Of a DNA stretch of 64,000 bases, positions 18,091-26,872 are shown one piece after another (the stretch's first letter is position 1; each line of letters opens with the position of its first letter). The notes under the pieces were generated by a model. It did no database searches and was not told the DNA's origin. It was given only the letters and a program-made list of their open reading frames with translations. This stretch comes from Candidatus Laterigemmans baculatus (GTDB lineage: Bacteria > Planctomycetota > Planctomycetia > Pirellulales > Pirellulaceae). Where the stretch lies: positions 235,999 to 299,998 of the forward strand of contig NZ_WRPR01000042.1 of NCBI RefSeq assembly GCF_010367455.1, in the 5' to 3' direction. The translations under genes and the position numbers were made by a program.

Positions 18091-18912
18091 TCAAGCCCTC
18101 TCGGCGGTCCGCCGCAGGACGTAGACGACATCCTCGCAAGTCGCATCGACGGCGATCGGCGCGTCGATGTCGTACGAAAAATCGTACGTCTCCTCGATCT
18201 CCCAACCGCCGGCCGATTTGACCAGCCGCCGCAGCTCGCGATCGGTGTACGAGCGGAGCACCAGCTCGTCACTGATCCGGAATTGCCGCGTCGGTGTATG
18301 GACGTCGAAGCGGATCCCGAACCGTTCGACCCGCTTCGGAACGTTCCGCTCGAGCGTCCACATGTGAGTGTTCACCGCCAAGTTGCCGCGACGGGCCGAC
18401 CACGACTCGGTTTCGCTCGGCGGAGCTTCGGTGCAGCGGAGGTGCAGGCCGAGCACGTACAGCCCGCCGCTGCGGACCACGCCGGCGAGACACTCGAGAT
18501 GGCTGCGGGCAGCCCGCTCCGTACCCAGGTGGCGGAAGCTGTTGATCGTGTTGAAGGCCAGGTCCCAGAGTTTCGGCTCTGAGCGGGAACTCGAGTCGCG
18601 CAGCTCTGCGAGTTTGAACGCCGCCATGTCGCCCTCGACCGCCGCCGCAAAGCCGTGCCGCTCGAGCCGCCGATTGCAGAACTCGACCGCCTTCGGGTTG
18701 AGGTCGATTCCGCCCACCGCATAGCCCCGCTGGGCCAATCGGAACAGCAACCGGCCGGTCCCGCAGGCCGGTTCAAACCACCGCTCGGCCCGCCCCTCCA
18801 GGTGCTTCGCGTTGCAGCCCTCGAGGAACTTCAGCTCGGCCGCACAATCGGCACCGAACACCAAGTCGTAGTACTTCGGATGGTCGTAGATGCTTTCGCT
18901 GACTTCTTCCAC
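18091..18912 (-). CDS. SAM-dependent class I methyltransferase
   Basis: Cytosolic methyltransferase of 273 residues. The SAM-binding motif I is EPACGTGRLLFRLA near residue 45, followed by the acidic end of strand 2 (VGGIDLNP) and a motif IV-like WDLAFNTINSF. The beginning YDHPKYYDLVFG is typical of small-molecule methyltransferases. The open frame continues upstream to 19281, but that part is family H repeat DNA, so I start at the GTG 18912, the last start codon before the conserved SIYDHPKYYD. No good ribosome binding site is visible, so the start is uncertain. Substrate unknown. Confidence 0.82.
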   Translation of the reverse strand: MEEVSESIYDHPKYYDLVFGADCAAELKFLEGCNAKHLEGRAERWFEPACGTGRLLFRLAQRGYAVGGIDLNPKAVEFCNRRLERHGFAAAVEGDMAAFKLAELRDSSSRSEPKLWDLAFNTINSFRHLGTERAARSHLECLAGVVRSGGLYVLGLHLRCTEAPPSETESWSARRGNLAVNTHMWTLERNVPKRVERFGIRFDVHTPTRQFRISDELVLRSYTDRELRRLVKSAGGWEIEETYDFSYDIDAPIAVDATCEDVVYVLRRTAERA

Positions 18913-18937
18913 GGAGGCGAGCTTTTTAGAGGTGGCA

Positions 18938-19150
18938 GGGAGTGGGGGGAACCCCGAAGGACACGAAGCGCACGAAGGAACGAATGGTGGCCACGGAAGG
19001 ACACGGAAAAGCACGGAAAGGAGAGGGACCGCCGATAGCACGGAGAACGCAGATAAAAGGGGAATTCGAAAGCCAATTATCCGTGTTATCCGTGGTTCAA
19101 CTCCCCACCTTTCCTTCGTGCGCTTCGTGTCCTTCGTGGTTCCCCCGTCT
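18938..19150. repeat. Family H palindrome (diverged single copy)
   Basis: Imperfect palindrome: left arm GGGGGAACCCCGAAGGACAC and CACGGAAGGACACGGAA, right arm TTCCTTCGTGCGCTTCGTG and CCTTCGTGGTTCCCCC. The central part (ATAGCACGGAGAACGC..., CGAAAGCCA) is nearly the same as the centre of the units at 2692-3502. It lies just upstream of the methyltransferase start, between two minus-strand genes. Confidence 0.85.
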
Positions 19151-19165
19151 CTCGGCAATCGCCGC

Positions 19166-19711
19166 TCAGCGGACCGGGGCGAGGCCCAGCTGGCGTCGGA
19201 GCAGCCCGATTTGGCCGGCGTGCAGCTGCTCGTGGAGCGGGCAAAACAAGACCGCTCCGAGCTTGATCGGATACAGAGCATACGGCGGATCGACCGGTTC
19301 GAGCAGCCGAGCCGGATCGGCTGCTCGCAGCTCGGCGAGGCTCTGGGTGTGGATTCTCGCCAACCGCTCGAGCAACTCGTCGGCCCCCGGCTGATCCTCC
19401 TCGCCGTCGCTGGGCGTCGAACCCCGCGCGTAACGTTTGCGGAAGCGGCCCGGGATCAGCTCCAAATCCTCGGGCTCTCGCCCCCGCTGACGGAACAACA
19501 ACAGCCCGTACTGGCTGACCGCCAGATGCCCGATCTGCCACGCCAAGCTGGTCGACCCCCCGGCGGGAATCGTGAACCACAGCTCCCGCGGCGTCGCCTC
19601 GAGCAATTCCAGCACGTAGCCACGGGCAAACTCGATCTGGCCGAGCGCGGTCCGCAGAGCCGCGGCCGCGGAGGCTTCATCAGGGAGCGAAGGCAAAGCA
19701 GAATCGGTCAA
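19166..19711 (-). CDS. DinB-like (DUF664/YfiT superfamily) protein
   Basis: A 181-residue four-helix-bundle protein of the DinB/YfiT superfamily, whose members bind a divalent metal through three His residues and often act as thiol S-transferases. Candidate ligands are the His in WQIGHLAVSQYG near residue 63 and both His in CPLHEQLHAGQI near 160-164, the usual first- and third-helix positions. The TTG start at 19711 has CGGAG eight bases upstream. It lies upstream of the methyltransferase on the same strand but is separated by the family H palindrome. Substrate is not predictable. Confidence 0.82.
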   Translation of the reverse strand: MTDSALPSLPDEASAAAALRTALGQIEFARGYVLELLEATPRELWFTIPAGGSTSLAWQIGHLAVSQYGLLLFRQRGREPEDLELIPGRFRKRYARGSTPSDGEEDQPGADELLERLARIHTQSLAELRAADPARLLEPVDPPYALYPIKLGAVLFCPLHEQLHAGQIGLLRRQLGLAPVR

Positions 19712-19730
19712 CGAAAGGACTCCGGGAGAG

Positions 19731-19983
19731 AGGCGAGAAGCGAGAAGCGAGTGCGGCCTTGAACCTCGTACTCGTACTCAGCGAAGCGGTACTCGTACTC
19801 GATTCCGGGCCGGCATGCGCTCAAACGTAGACGACAGGTTCTGGCCCCACACCCCCGCCTGAAAACCGAGTACCGCTGCGCTGAGTACGAGTACCGCTGC
19901 GCTGAGTACGAGTACCGCTGCGCTGAGTACGAGTACGAACTGAATTCGCCAACCGAACTCTTCTCGCTTCTCGCCTCTCGCTT
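19731..19983. repeat. Nested palindrome with three 21-base tandem repeats (family G, copy 1)
   Basis: Outer arms are heptamer-like runs (GGCGAGAAGCGAGAAGCGAG at 19734 and the complementary TTCTCGCTTCTCGCCTCTCG at about 19963). Inside, CGTACTCGTACTCAGCGAAG faces three perfect tandem copies of GAGTACCGCTGCGCTGAGTA plus C at 19868-19930. The loop (about 19803-19867) shows patchy similarity to the loop of copy 2. It ends directly at the stop codon of the cyclase gene. Copy 2 lies on the other side of that gene. Confidence 0.87.
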
Positions 19984-21798
19984 CTATTTTCTTTCCAGCG
20001 GTACGACTCCGTCCCAGTTCGCCGGGGGGACTCGTCCGTGGCTGGCAATGTAGACGGTCAGGAAATCTTTGGCGCGGTCCGAGGCCGAGACTTCGTGCAG
20101 CCGTTCGAAGGCTCGATCCCACCGGCGGTCGAGCAGATCGTCGAGGGCGGCTTCGTAGGTCTCGATGTCGGCGTCGCGGATCGTGCCCGGCGTAGCGGCC
20201 GGCGGCAGGAGTTGATGGACGACCAGCGGCGTCCGCATCCCGGCCGGGCGGACCGGAGCGAGGCGGCGGGTTCGGGCGAGCGAGCGGGGCAGGGTCTCGC
20301 GGACGTAGCGGGCGGTCGCTTCGTCGATCAGGATCTCGGCCGAGAGCGGTTTGGTCATCCCTTCGAGCCGGCTGGCGAGGTTCACGACGGGGCCGAACGC
20401 GGTGACTTTCACTTGGTCGCTGCTGCCGATCTGGCCGACCACGGCCCGCCCGGTGGCGACTCCGATCCCGCACCGAAAGCCGCTCAGCGGACCGTCCCCC
20501 GCGGCTCCTTCGCGGCCGAATTCAGCCAGGATCTCCAGCGCCGTGCGGCAGGCCCGGCCGGCCGCATCGGGCTGGGCGATCGGCCATCCCCAAAAGCCCA
20601 TCGCCGCGTCGCCGTGGAAGTCGCCGATCACTCCGTCCCAGTGGAGGATCCGCCGCGTCATCACGCTCAGCGCCTCGCTGACTCGCTGGAGCAGCTCCAT
20701 CAGCTGGTCCGCTTGCTCTTCGCTGCGGCGAGAAAAACCGCGGAGGTCGCAAAACAGGACCGCGATGTCCGCCTCCCGGGGGCGGAGCACGTCCTGGGCG
20801 TCGCGGCCGCCGAGCGCTTCCATCACCACCGGGGCGAAAAATCGGCTGAGCCCCGCTTGGCGTTGCTGCAGGTTGCGGAGCTGGCGGAGTCGGCCGAGGG
20901 TCGTGGCGACCAGTTCGGCGAATTTCAGATCGTCCTGCAGGTCGTTCGACGCGGCCTCGAGCGATTGCTCGACCGACTGTTTGGCGTCCCGAGGGAGCTG
21001 GCCGCTCTCGTACAGCACCCAGCCGGGCGAGGCCTCGCCAGGAATCGGCACGCAGAACGCCCAGTCGACTCCTTCGTCGGCCGTGAAGGCCGGACGCGAC
21101 TGGTCGACGCAGCCCTGGCTGACCATCCGCCCGCCGCCCCACAAGTGCAGCACGCTCTCGCCGCACTCGATCGCTTGCCGCGCCAGCCGCCCGCTCGGGC
21201 GGGGACCGGCCTGTTCCGGGGCTCGCGAATCGTAGTGCAAGACCTGGACGTTGCCGCTCGATTCGCTGTCGACGCGGAGCACGGCGACGGCGGTCGCCCC
21301 GGCGGTCGCTTGCAGCAATACGCCAGTGACCCGCACCAGCAGCTCGCTGTCGCTGGTGCTGCCGGTGATCAAATCGGGCAAGCGGCTGAGCATCTCGATC
21401 CGGTTTCCCGCGTCGCGGTAGAGCCGCCGCCGCAGCGCGGCCGAAGCGAAGGCTTGCTCGGTGACCGTGGGATCGGCCACCGACGACTCGGCGACGAGCG
21501 GACGGACGGCGAGCGTGAAGGTCGTCCGCCCGATCACAAAGTGCTCGCCCGGCTGCATCGTGAAGCGGTCTCGCTTCTGGCCGCGGTAGAAGATCGGATT
21601 GCGCGCTGCCGGATGTCGCTCGACGAGCACGCTCCCCGATTCGTTCGCGTGCAAACTCGCATGGATCCGCGAGATGCGGTCGTCCCAGTCCACCTGCCAC
21701 GCACCGGGCGATCGCCCCACGACCACTTCCCGGTCGGCGGGCAACTCCCGCCGCCAGCGATCGCTCGATCGAGGTCCCTGGGCGATTAAGTCCGGCAT
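19984..21798 (-). CDS. FHA-GAF-class III nucleotide cyclase
   Basis: Soluble 604-residue signalling protein. Residues 1 to about 110 form an FHA phosphothreonine-binding domain (VVVGRSPGAWQVDW, ISRIHASL). A GAF-like domain spans about 150-300. A short coiled linker leads to a class III adenylate/guanylate cyclase domain (about 335-500): the first metal Asp is in AVLFCDLRGFS (about 348), the second in DFHGDAAMGFWG (about 395), and the transition-state Asn/Arg in VVNLASRLEG (about 472). The substrate-specifying pair is unusual: the Lys usually two residues before the GD step is Asp (VIGDFHGD) and the usual Asp of the GD(T/S)VN motif is Pro (FGPVVN). The product nucleotide is therefore uncertain. 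The FHA domain suggests control by a Ser/Thr kinase. Confidence 0.88.
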   Translation of the reverse strand: MPDLIAQGPRSSDRWRRELPADREVVVGRSPGAWQVDWDDRISRIHASLHANESGSVLVERHPAARNPIFYRGQKRDRFTMQPGEHFVIGRTTFTLAVRPLVAESSVADPTVTEQAFASAALRRRLYRDAGNRIEMLSRLPDLITGSTSDSELLVRVTGVLLQATAGATAVAVLRVDSESSGNVQVLHYDSRAPEQAGPRPSGRLARQAIECGESVLHLWGGGRMVSQGCVDQSRPAFTADEGVDWAFCVPIPGEASPGWVLYESGQLPRDAKQSVEQSLEAASNDLQDDLKFAELVATTLGRLRQLRNLQQRQAGLSRFFAPVVMEALGGRDAQDVLRPREADIAVLFCDLRGFSRRSEEQADQLMELLQRVSEALSVMTRRILHWDGVIGDFHGDAAMGFWGWPIAQPDAAGRACRTALEILAEFGREGAAGDGPLSGFRCGIGVATGRAVVGQIGSSDQVKVTAFGPVVNLASRLEGMTKPLSAEILIDEATARYVRETLPRSLARTRRLAPVRPAGMRTPLVVHQLLPPAATPGTIRDADIETYEAALDDLLDRRWDRAFERLHEVSASDRAKDFLTVYIASHGRVPPANWDGVVPLERK

Positions 21799-21815
21799 CG
21801 CGAGAGGCTAAAGGC

Positions 21816-22120
21816 TAAAGGCAAGTGGTGAGTGGCGAGAGGCGAGTGGCGAGTGGCGAGTGGCGAGTGGCGAGTCCGGCTTTGTCTCTCGTACTCGTAC
21901 TCAGCGAAGCGGTACTCGTACTCGTACTCGTACTCGAATCCGGCCCTGCGGTGCCCAAAAACACAGACCACAGGTTCTTCCCTCGCATCCCCACCTGAAA
22001 ACCGAGTACCGCTGCGCTGAGTACGAGTACCGCTGCGCTGAGTACGAGTACCGCTGCGCTGAGTACGAGTACCGCTGCGCTGAGTACGAGTACCGCTGCG
22101 CTGAGTACGAGTACGAGTTG
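21816..22120. repeat. Nested palindrome with five 21-base tandem repeats (family G, copy 2)
   Basis: Starts with a heptamer array (GGCGAGT units, about 21833-21873), then CGTACTCGTACTCAGCGAAG and TACTCG dimers, a loop sharing ACCACAGGTTCTTCCCTCGC-like sequence with copy 1, and five perfect tandem copies of the 21-mer GAGTACCGCTGCGCTGAGTA plus C at 22004-22108. It fills the gap 21799-22126; nothing else is seen there. Because 21 is a multiple of three, long but meaningless open frames cross it on both strands. Confidence 0.88.
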
Positions 22121-22126
22121 AATCCG

Positions 22127-23449
22127 CTACCCGCTTCCGGCTCGCATTCCGGCGAGGTGCCCGGTGCTGAAGGCGGACTGGAAGTTATAACCGCCGATCC
22201 AACCATCCAAGTCGAGCAGTTCCCCGGCGACGAACAAGCCGGGCACTCGGCGGCTTTCCATCGTCCGTGGATCGATTTCCGCAAGCGCCACGCCGCCGGC
22301 GGTCACTTCGGCTTTTTCAAATCCCCGCGTTCCGCTGACCGGCAGCCGCATCCGCTTGAGCCCTTCGACCAGTTTCGCACGGCCTCCCTTGCTCAGCTCG
22401 CCCCAGGGCCGTTCGCGGATGCCCGCCCAATCGCCGATCGCTTCGGCCAACCGGCGGGGGACGAGTTCAGCGACCGCCGTGCCGATCCGCTGCGTTCCGG
22501 AGCGGCTCCGTTTGCGATCGAGCCAGGCCTCGAGCTCGGCGAGCGGCATTTGCGGCAGCCAATCGCACTCGAGCTGAACGTGCCGCGGGTCCTCCGCCGC
22601 GGTCACTCCGCGGCTGACGTCCATCGCCACCGGACCGGAGAATCCAAAGTGGGTAAAGAGAAAGCCGCCGGTCCGCTCCTCCAGAGGCCGCTTGGAACGC
22701 TTGCCGCCCGCCTCGGCGGCTGCCGGGCTGGGCCACACGCCGAGGCGGACGGCTTCGAGCGTCAATCCGCTCAGCTGTCGCGTCCAGTCGAAACCGCCGA
22801 CCAGGGGCACTAGCGCGGGCCGCGGGGGGACGATCGTGTGCCCGCTCTGCTCGAGCCAGCGATAGCCGTCACCGGTTGTTCCGCAGCCCGGCCAACTCCG
22901 CCCGCCGGAGGTCACGATCAAGCGGTGGGCGAGGAGGTCGCCAGCGTCGGTGCGAACGAGGAAAGGCCCGCTCCGAGCAGAGTCGCCGTCAGCGTCTGTC
23001 GCTCCGCCGGCGGCACGCGCAGCCCGTTCCACGTGCGTGACTGCGACTCCCAGCCGCAGCTCGGCACCGGCCTGCTGAGCCTGTCGCAGCAGCGCGTCGC
23101 GGACTTCGAGAGCCCGGTCGCTCTGGGGAAAAATCTTGCCGGTCGCTTCGACCTTCGTGGCCACGCCGAGGCGGTTGAACATGGCCACCGTGTCGCTCGG
23201 TCCAAGGTCCATCAGCGCTTGGCGAAGGAACTTGCCGTTGCGACCGAAGGCCTGCATGATCCCGGCCACGTCGCAGTCCTGGGTGAGATTGCAGCGGGTG
23301 CCGCCGGACATCAAGATTTTGACACCCGCCTTGCGGTTTTTTTCCAGCACGATCACCCGCCGCCCGGCGGCCGCAGCCCGCGCTGCCGCGACCATTCCTG
23401 CGGCTCCCGCTCCGACGACGACCACATCCGCAGCGGTCCAAGAATCCAT
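22127..23449 (-). CDS. HI0933/BaiN-like NAD(P)/FAD-dependent oxidoreductase
   Basis: Flavoprotein of 440 residues in the HI0933 (aminoacetone oxidase / BaiN-like) family. The Rossmann motif is VVVGAGAAGMVAAARAA at residues 9-25, followed by VLEKNRKAGVKILMSGGTRC and the family hallmark GGTRCNLT. GKIFPQSDRA and the C-terminal FAD-contact LFVAGELLDLDGWIGGYN are also conserved. The physiological substrate of the family is poorly defined. It starts 3 bases after the stop of the secretin-N-domain gene upstream, so the two are likely one operon. Confidence 0.93.
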   Translation of the reverse strand: MDSWTAADVVVVGAGAAGMVAAARAAAAGRRVIVLEKNRKAGVKILMSGGTRCNLTQDCDVAGIMQAFGRNGKFLRQALMDLGPSDTVAMFNRLGVATKVEATGKIFPQSDRALEVRDALLRQAQQAGAELRLGVAVTHVERAARAAGGATDADGDSARSGPFLVRTDAGDLLAHRLIVTSGGRSWPGCGTTGDGYRWLEQSGHTIVPPRPALVPLVGGFDWTRQLSGLTLEAVRLGVWPSPAAAEAGGKRSKRPLEERTGGFLFTHFGFSGPVAMDVSRGVTAAEDPRHVQLECDWLPQMPLAELEAWLDRKRSRSGTQRIGTAVAELVPRRLAEAIGDWAGIRERPWGELSKGGRAKLVEGLKRMRLPVSGTRGFEKAEVTAGGVALAEIDPRTMESRRVPGLFVAGELLDLDGWIGGYNFQSAFSTGHLAGMRAGSG

Positions 23450-23452
23450 CCG

Positions 23453-26400
23453 CTACTGGCCCGCCTCGAAAGCACCGGGTGAGCCGCCTTCCCGAGCGGG
23501 AGTACCAGCGGCGGGCTGGGGATCGACGCGGCCGTTGCGGCTGGTCCCTTCGCGACCACGGTCGCTCGGCGGCACCGATTGCGGGGCGAACGCCCGGAGC
23601 GCAGTCTCCAGAGCTCCGACGCTGATCGTGCCCGGGATTTGACGGATCTCCACTTCGCCTTGCGGGCTGGCCGCCTGATCCAATTGGTCGATCATCTCGC
23701 ACACGTATTTCAGCAGATCCTCTCCTTCGGCGCTGACCAGCAAGGTGTTGCCGACCGAGTCGACTCCGATCGAGAGTTTCCCCTTGAAGGTGAAGCTCGA
23801 CTCGCCGCTGGTTCGTCCCCCTTGGCTGTCGATCAGGCTGCTCCCGCCGCCGTCGCGATCGCGCGAGCCGCCCCGATCGGTCGAACTCGCACCGCCGCCG
23901 CGTTGGCCTCCCTGCTGGCCCTGCGAAAACGCTTTGTCGTTGCTGCTGAGCAGGTCGCGGTAAGCATCCTTGACGGTTTCGGCAATCTTGTCCGCCTGCG
24001 AATAGCGAATCTTGACCAGCTGCGTGAATCGCGCTTGGCGTTTGTTCAGCGGTTCCGGGACGTCCCACAGCTCAATCAACTCGCCGATCGTCTTGAGCTG
24101 GGAAGCGGTCGCCCCGGTGACGACGATCGAACCGGTGTCGTCATCGGCGACGAACCGCAGCGGCTGCGATTTGCTGAGCCCGCTCGGCCCCTCCTTTTGC
24201 TCCCTGTCGGGAAGCCCCCAAAACCAACGGCTGAAGCGATCGTCGTCCGAGTCGTCCTCTTCGGTATCGGCAAAATAGTCGTCCAGGTTCCACATCATCC
24301 AGGTCGCCGAAGCGTTGCGGACGCGGAACACGGTGTAGGGACGTTTGGGAGGCTCGACCTCGAGCATCATCGACTCCAGACGGTCGAGGGCAGCCGGATC
24401 GTCGCTCCGCAGGATCAGGTTGCCATTGTCGTCCAGCTCGATGCGGATCGCCGCGCCGGCCGCGGCAGCCTCCCGTGCATCGGCGGACCGGTCCGGTTGG
24501 GCTTCCGCGGATTTGCCAAACAGGCGGTCGAACTCTTCAGCCGAGCGGACCGGCGGCAGGTTCGAGGTGGCCGATTCCTGCTGCGAACTCGGGGGCGACG
24601 TTTCGCCTTCCTGCCGGGGAGCTTGGAGCTCGGGGCGAGGGCTGGACACGAGCCGCACGAGTCCGTCACCGTCTTCGCCGGTTGGACCTCTCTCGGTCGC
24701 CCGGCCATCGGTGGTTCTCCCTTCGCTCGCCGCAGGGGATTCGTCTGCGCCCGAATCGGATTCCTCCGCGTCCCCATTGTCCCGCGGCGCATTGTCCTGC
24801 GACGCATTGTCGGGCTTCGTCGCTTCACCGTCTCGACCCTCTTCAGCCGCCGCTTCGTCGGCAGCCGCCGCTTCGTCTGCGGTGGCCGCTTCGTCTGCGG
24901 TGGCTTCTTCGACGGTGTTAGGGATCGCCAGCGGGTTGGCGAATTGGTCGCGCGTTGGGAGCAGCAGTTCGTTCGGGGACGTGGCGTTCCAGTGTTCCTT
25001 GAGCCGCTGCAGGTATTCGTACGTTTCGGGCGTCGCCGAGGCTTCGATAACCCGCATCCGGCTGCCGCTTCCACCTTCGGGCGGAATCTCGCCGAGCTTG
25101 ATCAGCAGATTGCGAACTTCCGCCATCTCCTGCTCGTTGGCCCACAGCAGGACTTGGCGGTGCTGGACGTTAGCGGCGACGCGGAATTTATCGTCGTCTT
25201 TCTCTTCCTGCGGAGGGCTGAACGAGTAGTAGAAGCTGCGACGATTATTGTTGTTGTCTTCCTTCTCGGTCCCCATCAAGAACATGATCGATTCGGCGAC
25301 CGCTTGGGCATCGAGTCGCCGCAATTGGAGGACTTCGAAGCTGCGGGCCGAGCCGTCGAGCCGTTCGATCAGCGAGGCGATGATGAACCGATCGGCGGCC
25401 GAGCCGAAGACGATCAAGGCGCTGTTTTTGTCATCGACGCGGAGCCGGGTCGCAGGTTCGAGGATGTTCATGTCGCGAGCGATCTCGGCCAGCTTCTCCG
25501 GATCGAGCGACGAGAGCCGAAAGACTTGGACGCGGCTCTCGATATCGGCCAACGATTGGATCGCGCTGCCTGGAACATCGATCTGCACGATGAACTGCGC
25601 GGCGACGGCCATCCGGTCCGGCGGGGCGTTGATCAGCAGCGAGTTGCGGCGGTTGTTGACCACGATCGAGATTTGCGGCTCTTTGTCCGCTCCGCCGGGA
25701 GGCTGGTTTCCGCCGCCCTGCTGAGCTTGCTGACGCATTTGCATCTGCATTTGCTGCATTTGTTGCGGCGTCATCGGCGCCGCCTCCTTGTCCTCCTTGA
25801 CGCCCAGGAACGCAGCCAGCATTTCCTTGGCCTCGGCGGCCGGGATGTGCCGCAGCTCGAACTCGCGAGCCAGTTCGCTGCGGGCTTGCGAGGACTGTTC
25901 CTCCTCGAGCAGAGCGAGCAGCTGCTGGAGGTTGATCGCCGCGTCCATCGCTTCGATGCGGTTGGTCTGTTCGAGGGCGACCAAGCGGCCGTTGCTGCTG
26001 ATCATCGGCTTGAGTTCTTCGGCCAATTTCGGCGCCAGCAACCAGCCGCAATCGATCGAGGTGCGGACAAAGCTGTAGGGGGACATCGCGTCGATCGCCG
26101 TGGGCTCGACCCGAGGGACCAGGGCCGGATTGATCCCTTCGGTCTTGACGACGGTTAACCCCCCGTCGAGCTCGAGCATCGTGTAGCCGCGGGCGAGCAG
26201 ATGGCGATTGAACAGATCGCGGGTTTCTTCGACCGTGTATCGGCCGGGCGAGGCGAGGTTGACGAAGTCGCCCGGCAACTCCTGCCAATCGAGCGGCATG
26301 TCGGAGATCTCCGCCAACCACTCGAGCAGTGCTGGCCACGGTTGGTTGCGAAAGGCGAACGCGACGCGGCCATCGTCGGCCGGGCGGACTTCGAGTTCTT

Positions 26401-26719
26401 TCGGATCGGGAGGCGTGGAGGGCTCCGACGGACGCTTCGTCCCTTCCGCCGGTTTTGCCTCCGCGCTTGGTTTCTCCTCTCCGCCGGGCTTTTCCTCGGG
26501 TTTGCCCCCCTCAGGCTTTTGCCCCGCCGGAGCCGCGCCGCCCGGTTTTCCCGCGGCCTGCTCGGCCATCCGCTTGCGGATCTCGTCCGCTTTATCCGCC
26601 GGAACCTGGATCGTTTTCCCGTCGGGAGTCGTCACTTCGACCGTCTGCGCCGTGGCCGCCGACACCGCGAGCGACAACCAAGCGAGCAGAATCAGATCGG
26701 GTCGGAGCCACCTAAACAT
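23453..26719 (-). CDS. Large secreted protein with repeated secretin N-type domains
   Basis: 1088-residue exported protein. The ATG at 26719 begins a signal peptide (MFRWLRPDLILLAWLSLAVS, cut near AATAQT); an upstream start at 26776 would bury it. A Pro/Glu/Lys-rich segment (about 50-115) precedes several ring-forming secretin N-type modules, seen as the recurring pattern hydrophobic-xLxxxxAxxLAxxL with NSLLINA (about 365), NSALIVFG (about 435), RQVLLWA, GSIVVTGA and NTLLVSA as repeated beta-strand ends. A low-complexity Ala/Glu/Ser-rich segment lies around 605-745. No C-terminal secretin beta-barrel is visible. It may be a periplasmic assembly related to GspD N domains. It heads an operon with the HI0933 gene. 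Confidence 0.82.
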   Translation of the reverse strand: MFRWLRPDLILLAWLSLAVSAATAQTVEVTTPDGKTIQVPADKADEIRKRMAEQAAGKPGGAAPAGQKPEGGKPEEKPGGEEKPSAEAKPAEGTKRPSEPSTPPDPKELEVRPADDGRVAFAFRNQPWPALLEWLAEISDMPLDWQELPGDFVNLASPGRYTVEETRDLFNRHLLARGYTMLELDGGLTVVKTEGINPALVPRVEPTAIDAMSPYSFVRTSIDCGWLLAPKLAEELKPMISSNGRLVALEQTNRIEAMDAAINLQQLLALLEEEQSSQARSELAREFELRHIPAAEAKEMLAAFLGVKEDKEAAPMTPQQMQQMQMQMRQQAQQGGGNQPPGGADKEPQISIVVNNRRNSLLINAPPDRMAVAAQFIVQIDVPGSAIQSLADIESRVQVFRLSSLDPEKLAEIARDMNILEPATRLRVDDKNSALIVFGSAADRFIIASLIERLDGSARSFEVLQLRRLDAQAVAESIMFLMGTEKEDNNNNRRSFYYSFSPPQEEKDDDKFRVAANVQHRQVLLWANEQEMAEVRNLLIKLGEIPPEGGSGSRMRVIEASATPETYEYLQRLKEHWNATSPNELLLPTRDQFANPLAIPNTVEEATADEAATADEAAAADEAAAEEGRDGEATKPDNASQDNAPRDNGDAEESDSGADESPAASEGRTTDGRATERGPTGEDGDGLVRLVSSPRPELQAPRQEGETSPPSSQQESATSNLPPVRSAEEFDRLFGKSAEAQPDRSADAREAAAAGAAIRIELDDNGNLILRSDDPAALDRLESMMLEVEPPKRPYTVFRVRNASATWMMWNLDDYFADTEEDDSDDDRFSRWFWGLPDREQKEGPSGLSKSQPLRFVADDDTGSIVVTGATASQLKTIGELIELWDVPEPLNKRQARFTQLVKIRYSQADKIAETVKDAYRDLLSSNDKAFSQGQQGGQRGGGASSTDRGGSRDRDGGGSSLIDSQGGRTSGESSFTFKGKLSIGVDSVGNTLLVSAEGEDLLKYVCEMIDQLDQAASPQGEVEIRQIPGTISVGALETALRAFAPQSVPPSDRGREGTSRNGRVDPQPAAGTPAREGGSPGAFEAGQ

Positions 26720-26824
26720 GGCATTTCTACGGCGAGAGAGTGGGAGAAGCGGTGCCGGATGAGCAACGAAGAGCAATCGGAGGGCCCATCGCAGATCATA
26801 CGTCGAGCCTCCTCGGCTCTCAAA

Positions 26825-26844
26825 CGAAATCCCCGCTACCGGGG
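26825..26844 (-). terminator. Possible terminator after the response regulator
   Basis: On the minus strand CCCCG-GTAG-CGGGG (26831-26844) is followed by ATTTCGTTTG. The stem is short and the T tract interrupted. Confidence 0.4.
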
Positions 26845-26872
26845 AATCTCAAGGCGGCCGCCTGGCACGAGC

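Noticed and set aside
20038..21789. 583-codon plus-strand frame opposite the cyclase
   Set aside because: The FHA, GAF and cyclase motifs are on the minus strand; the plus frame is a GC-driven shadow.
22004..22108. 21-base repeats that might suggest CRISPR or iterons of an origin
   Set aside because: Copies are contiguous without spacers, and there is no DnaA-box cluster or replication gene nearby; the palindromic partner arm shows it is a family G element.
23579..26158. 859-codon plus-strand open frame opposite the secretin-like gene
   Set aside because: The minus strand has a signal peptide and recognisable modules, while the plus frame has only arginine/leucine/aspartate-rich shadow sequence typical of high GC.
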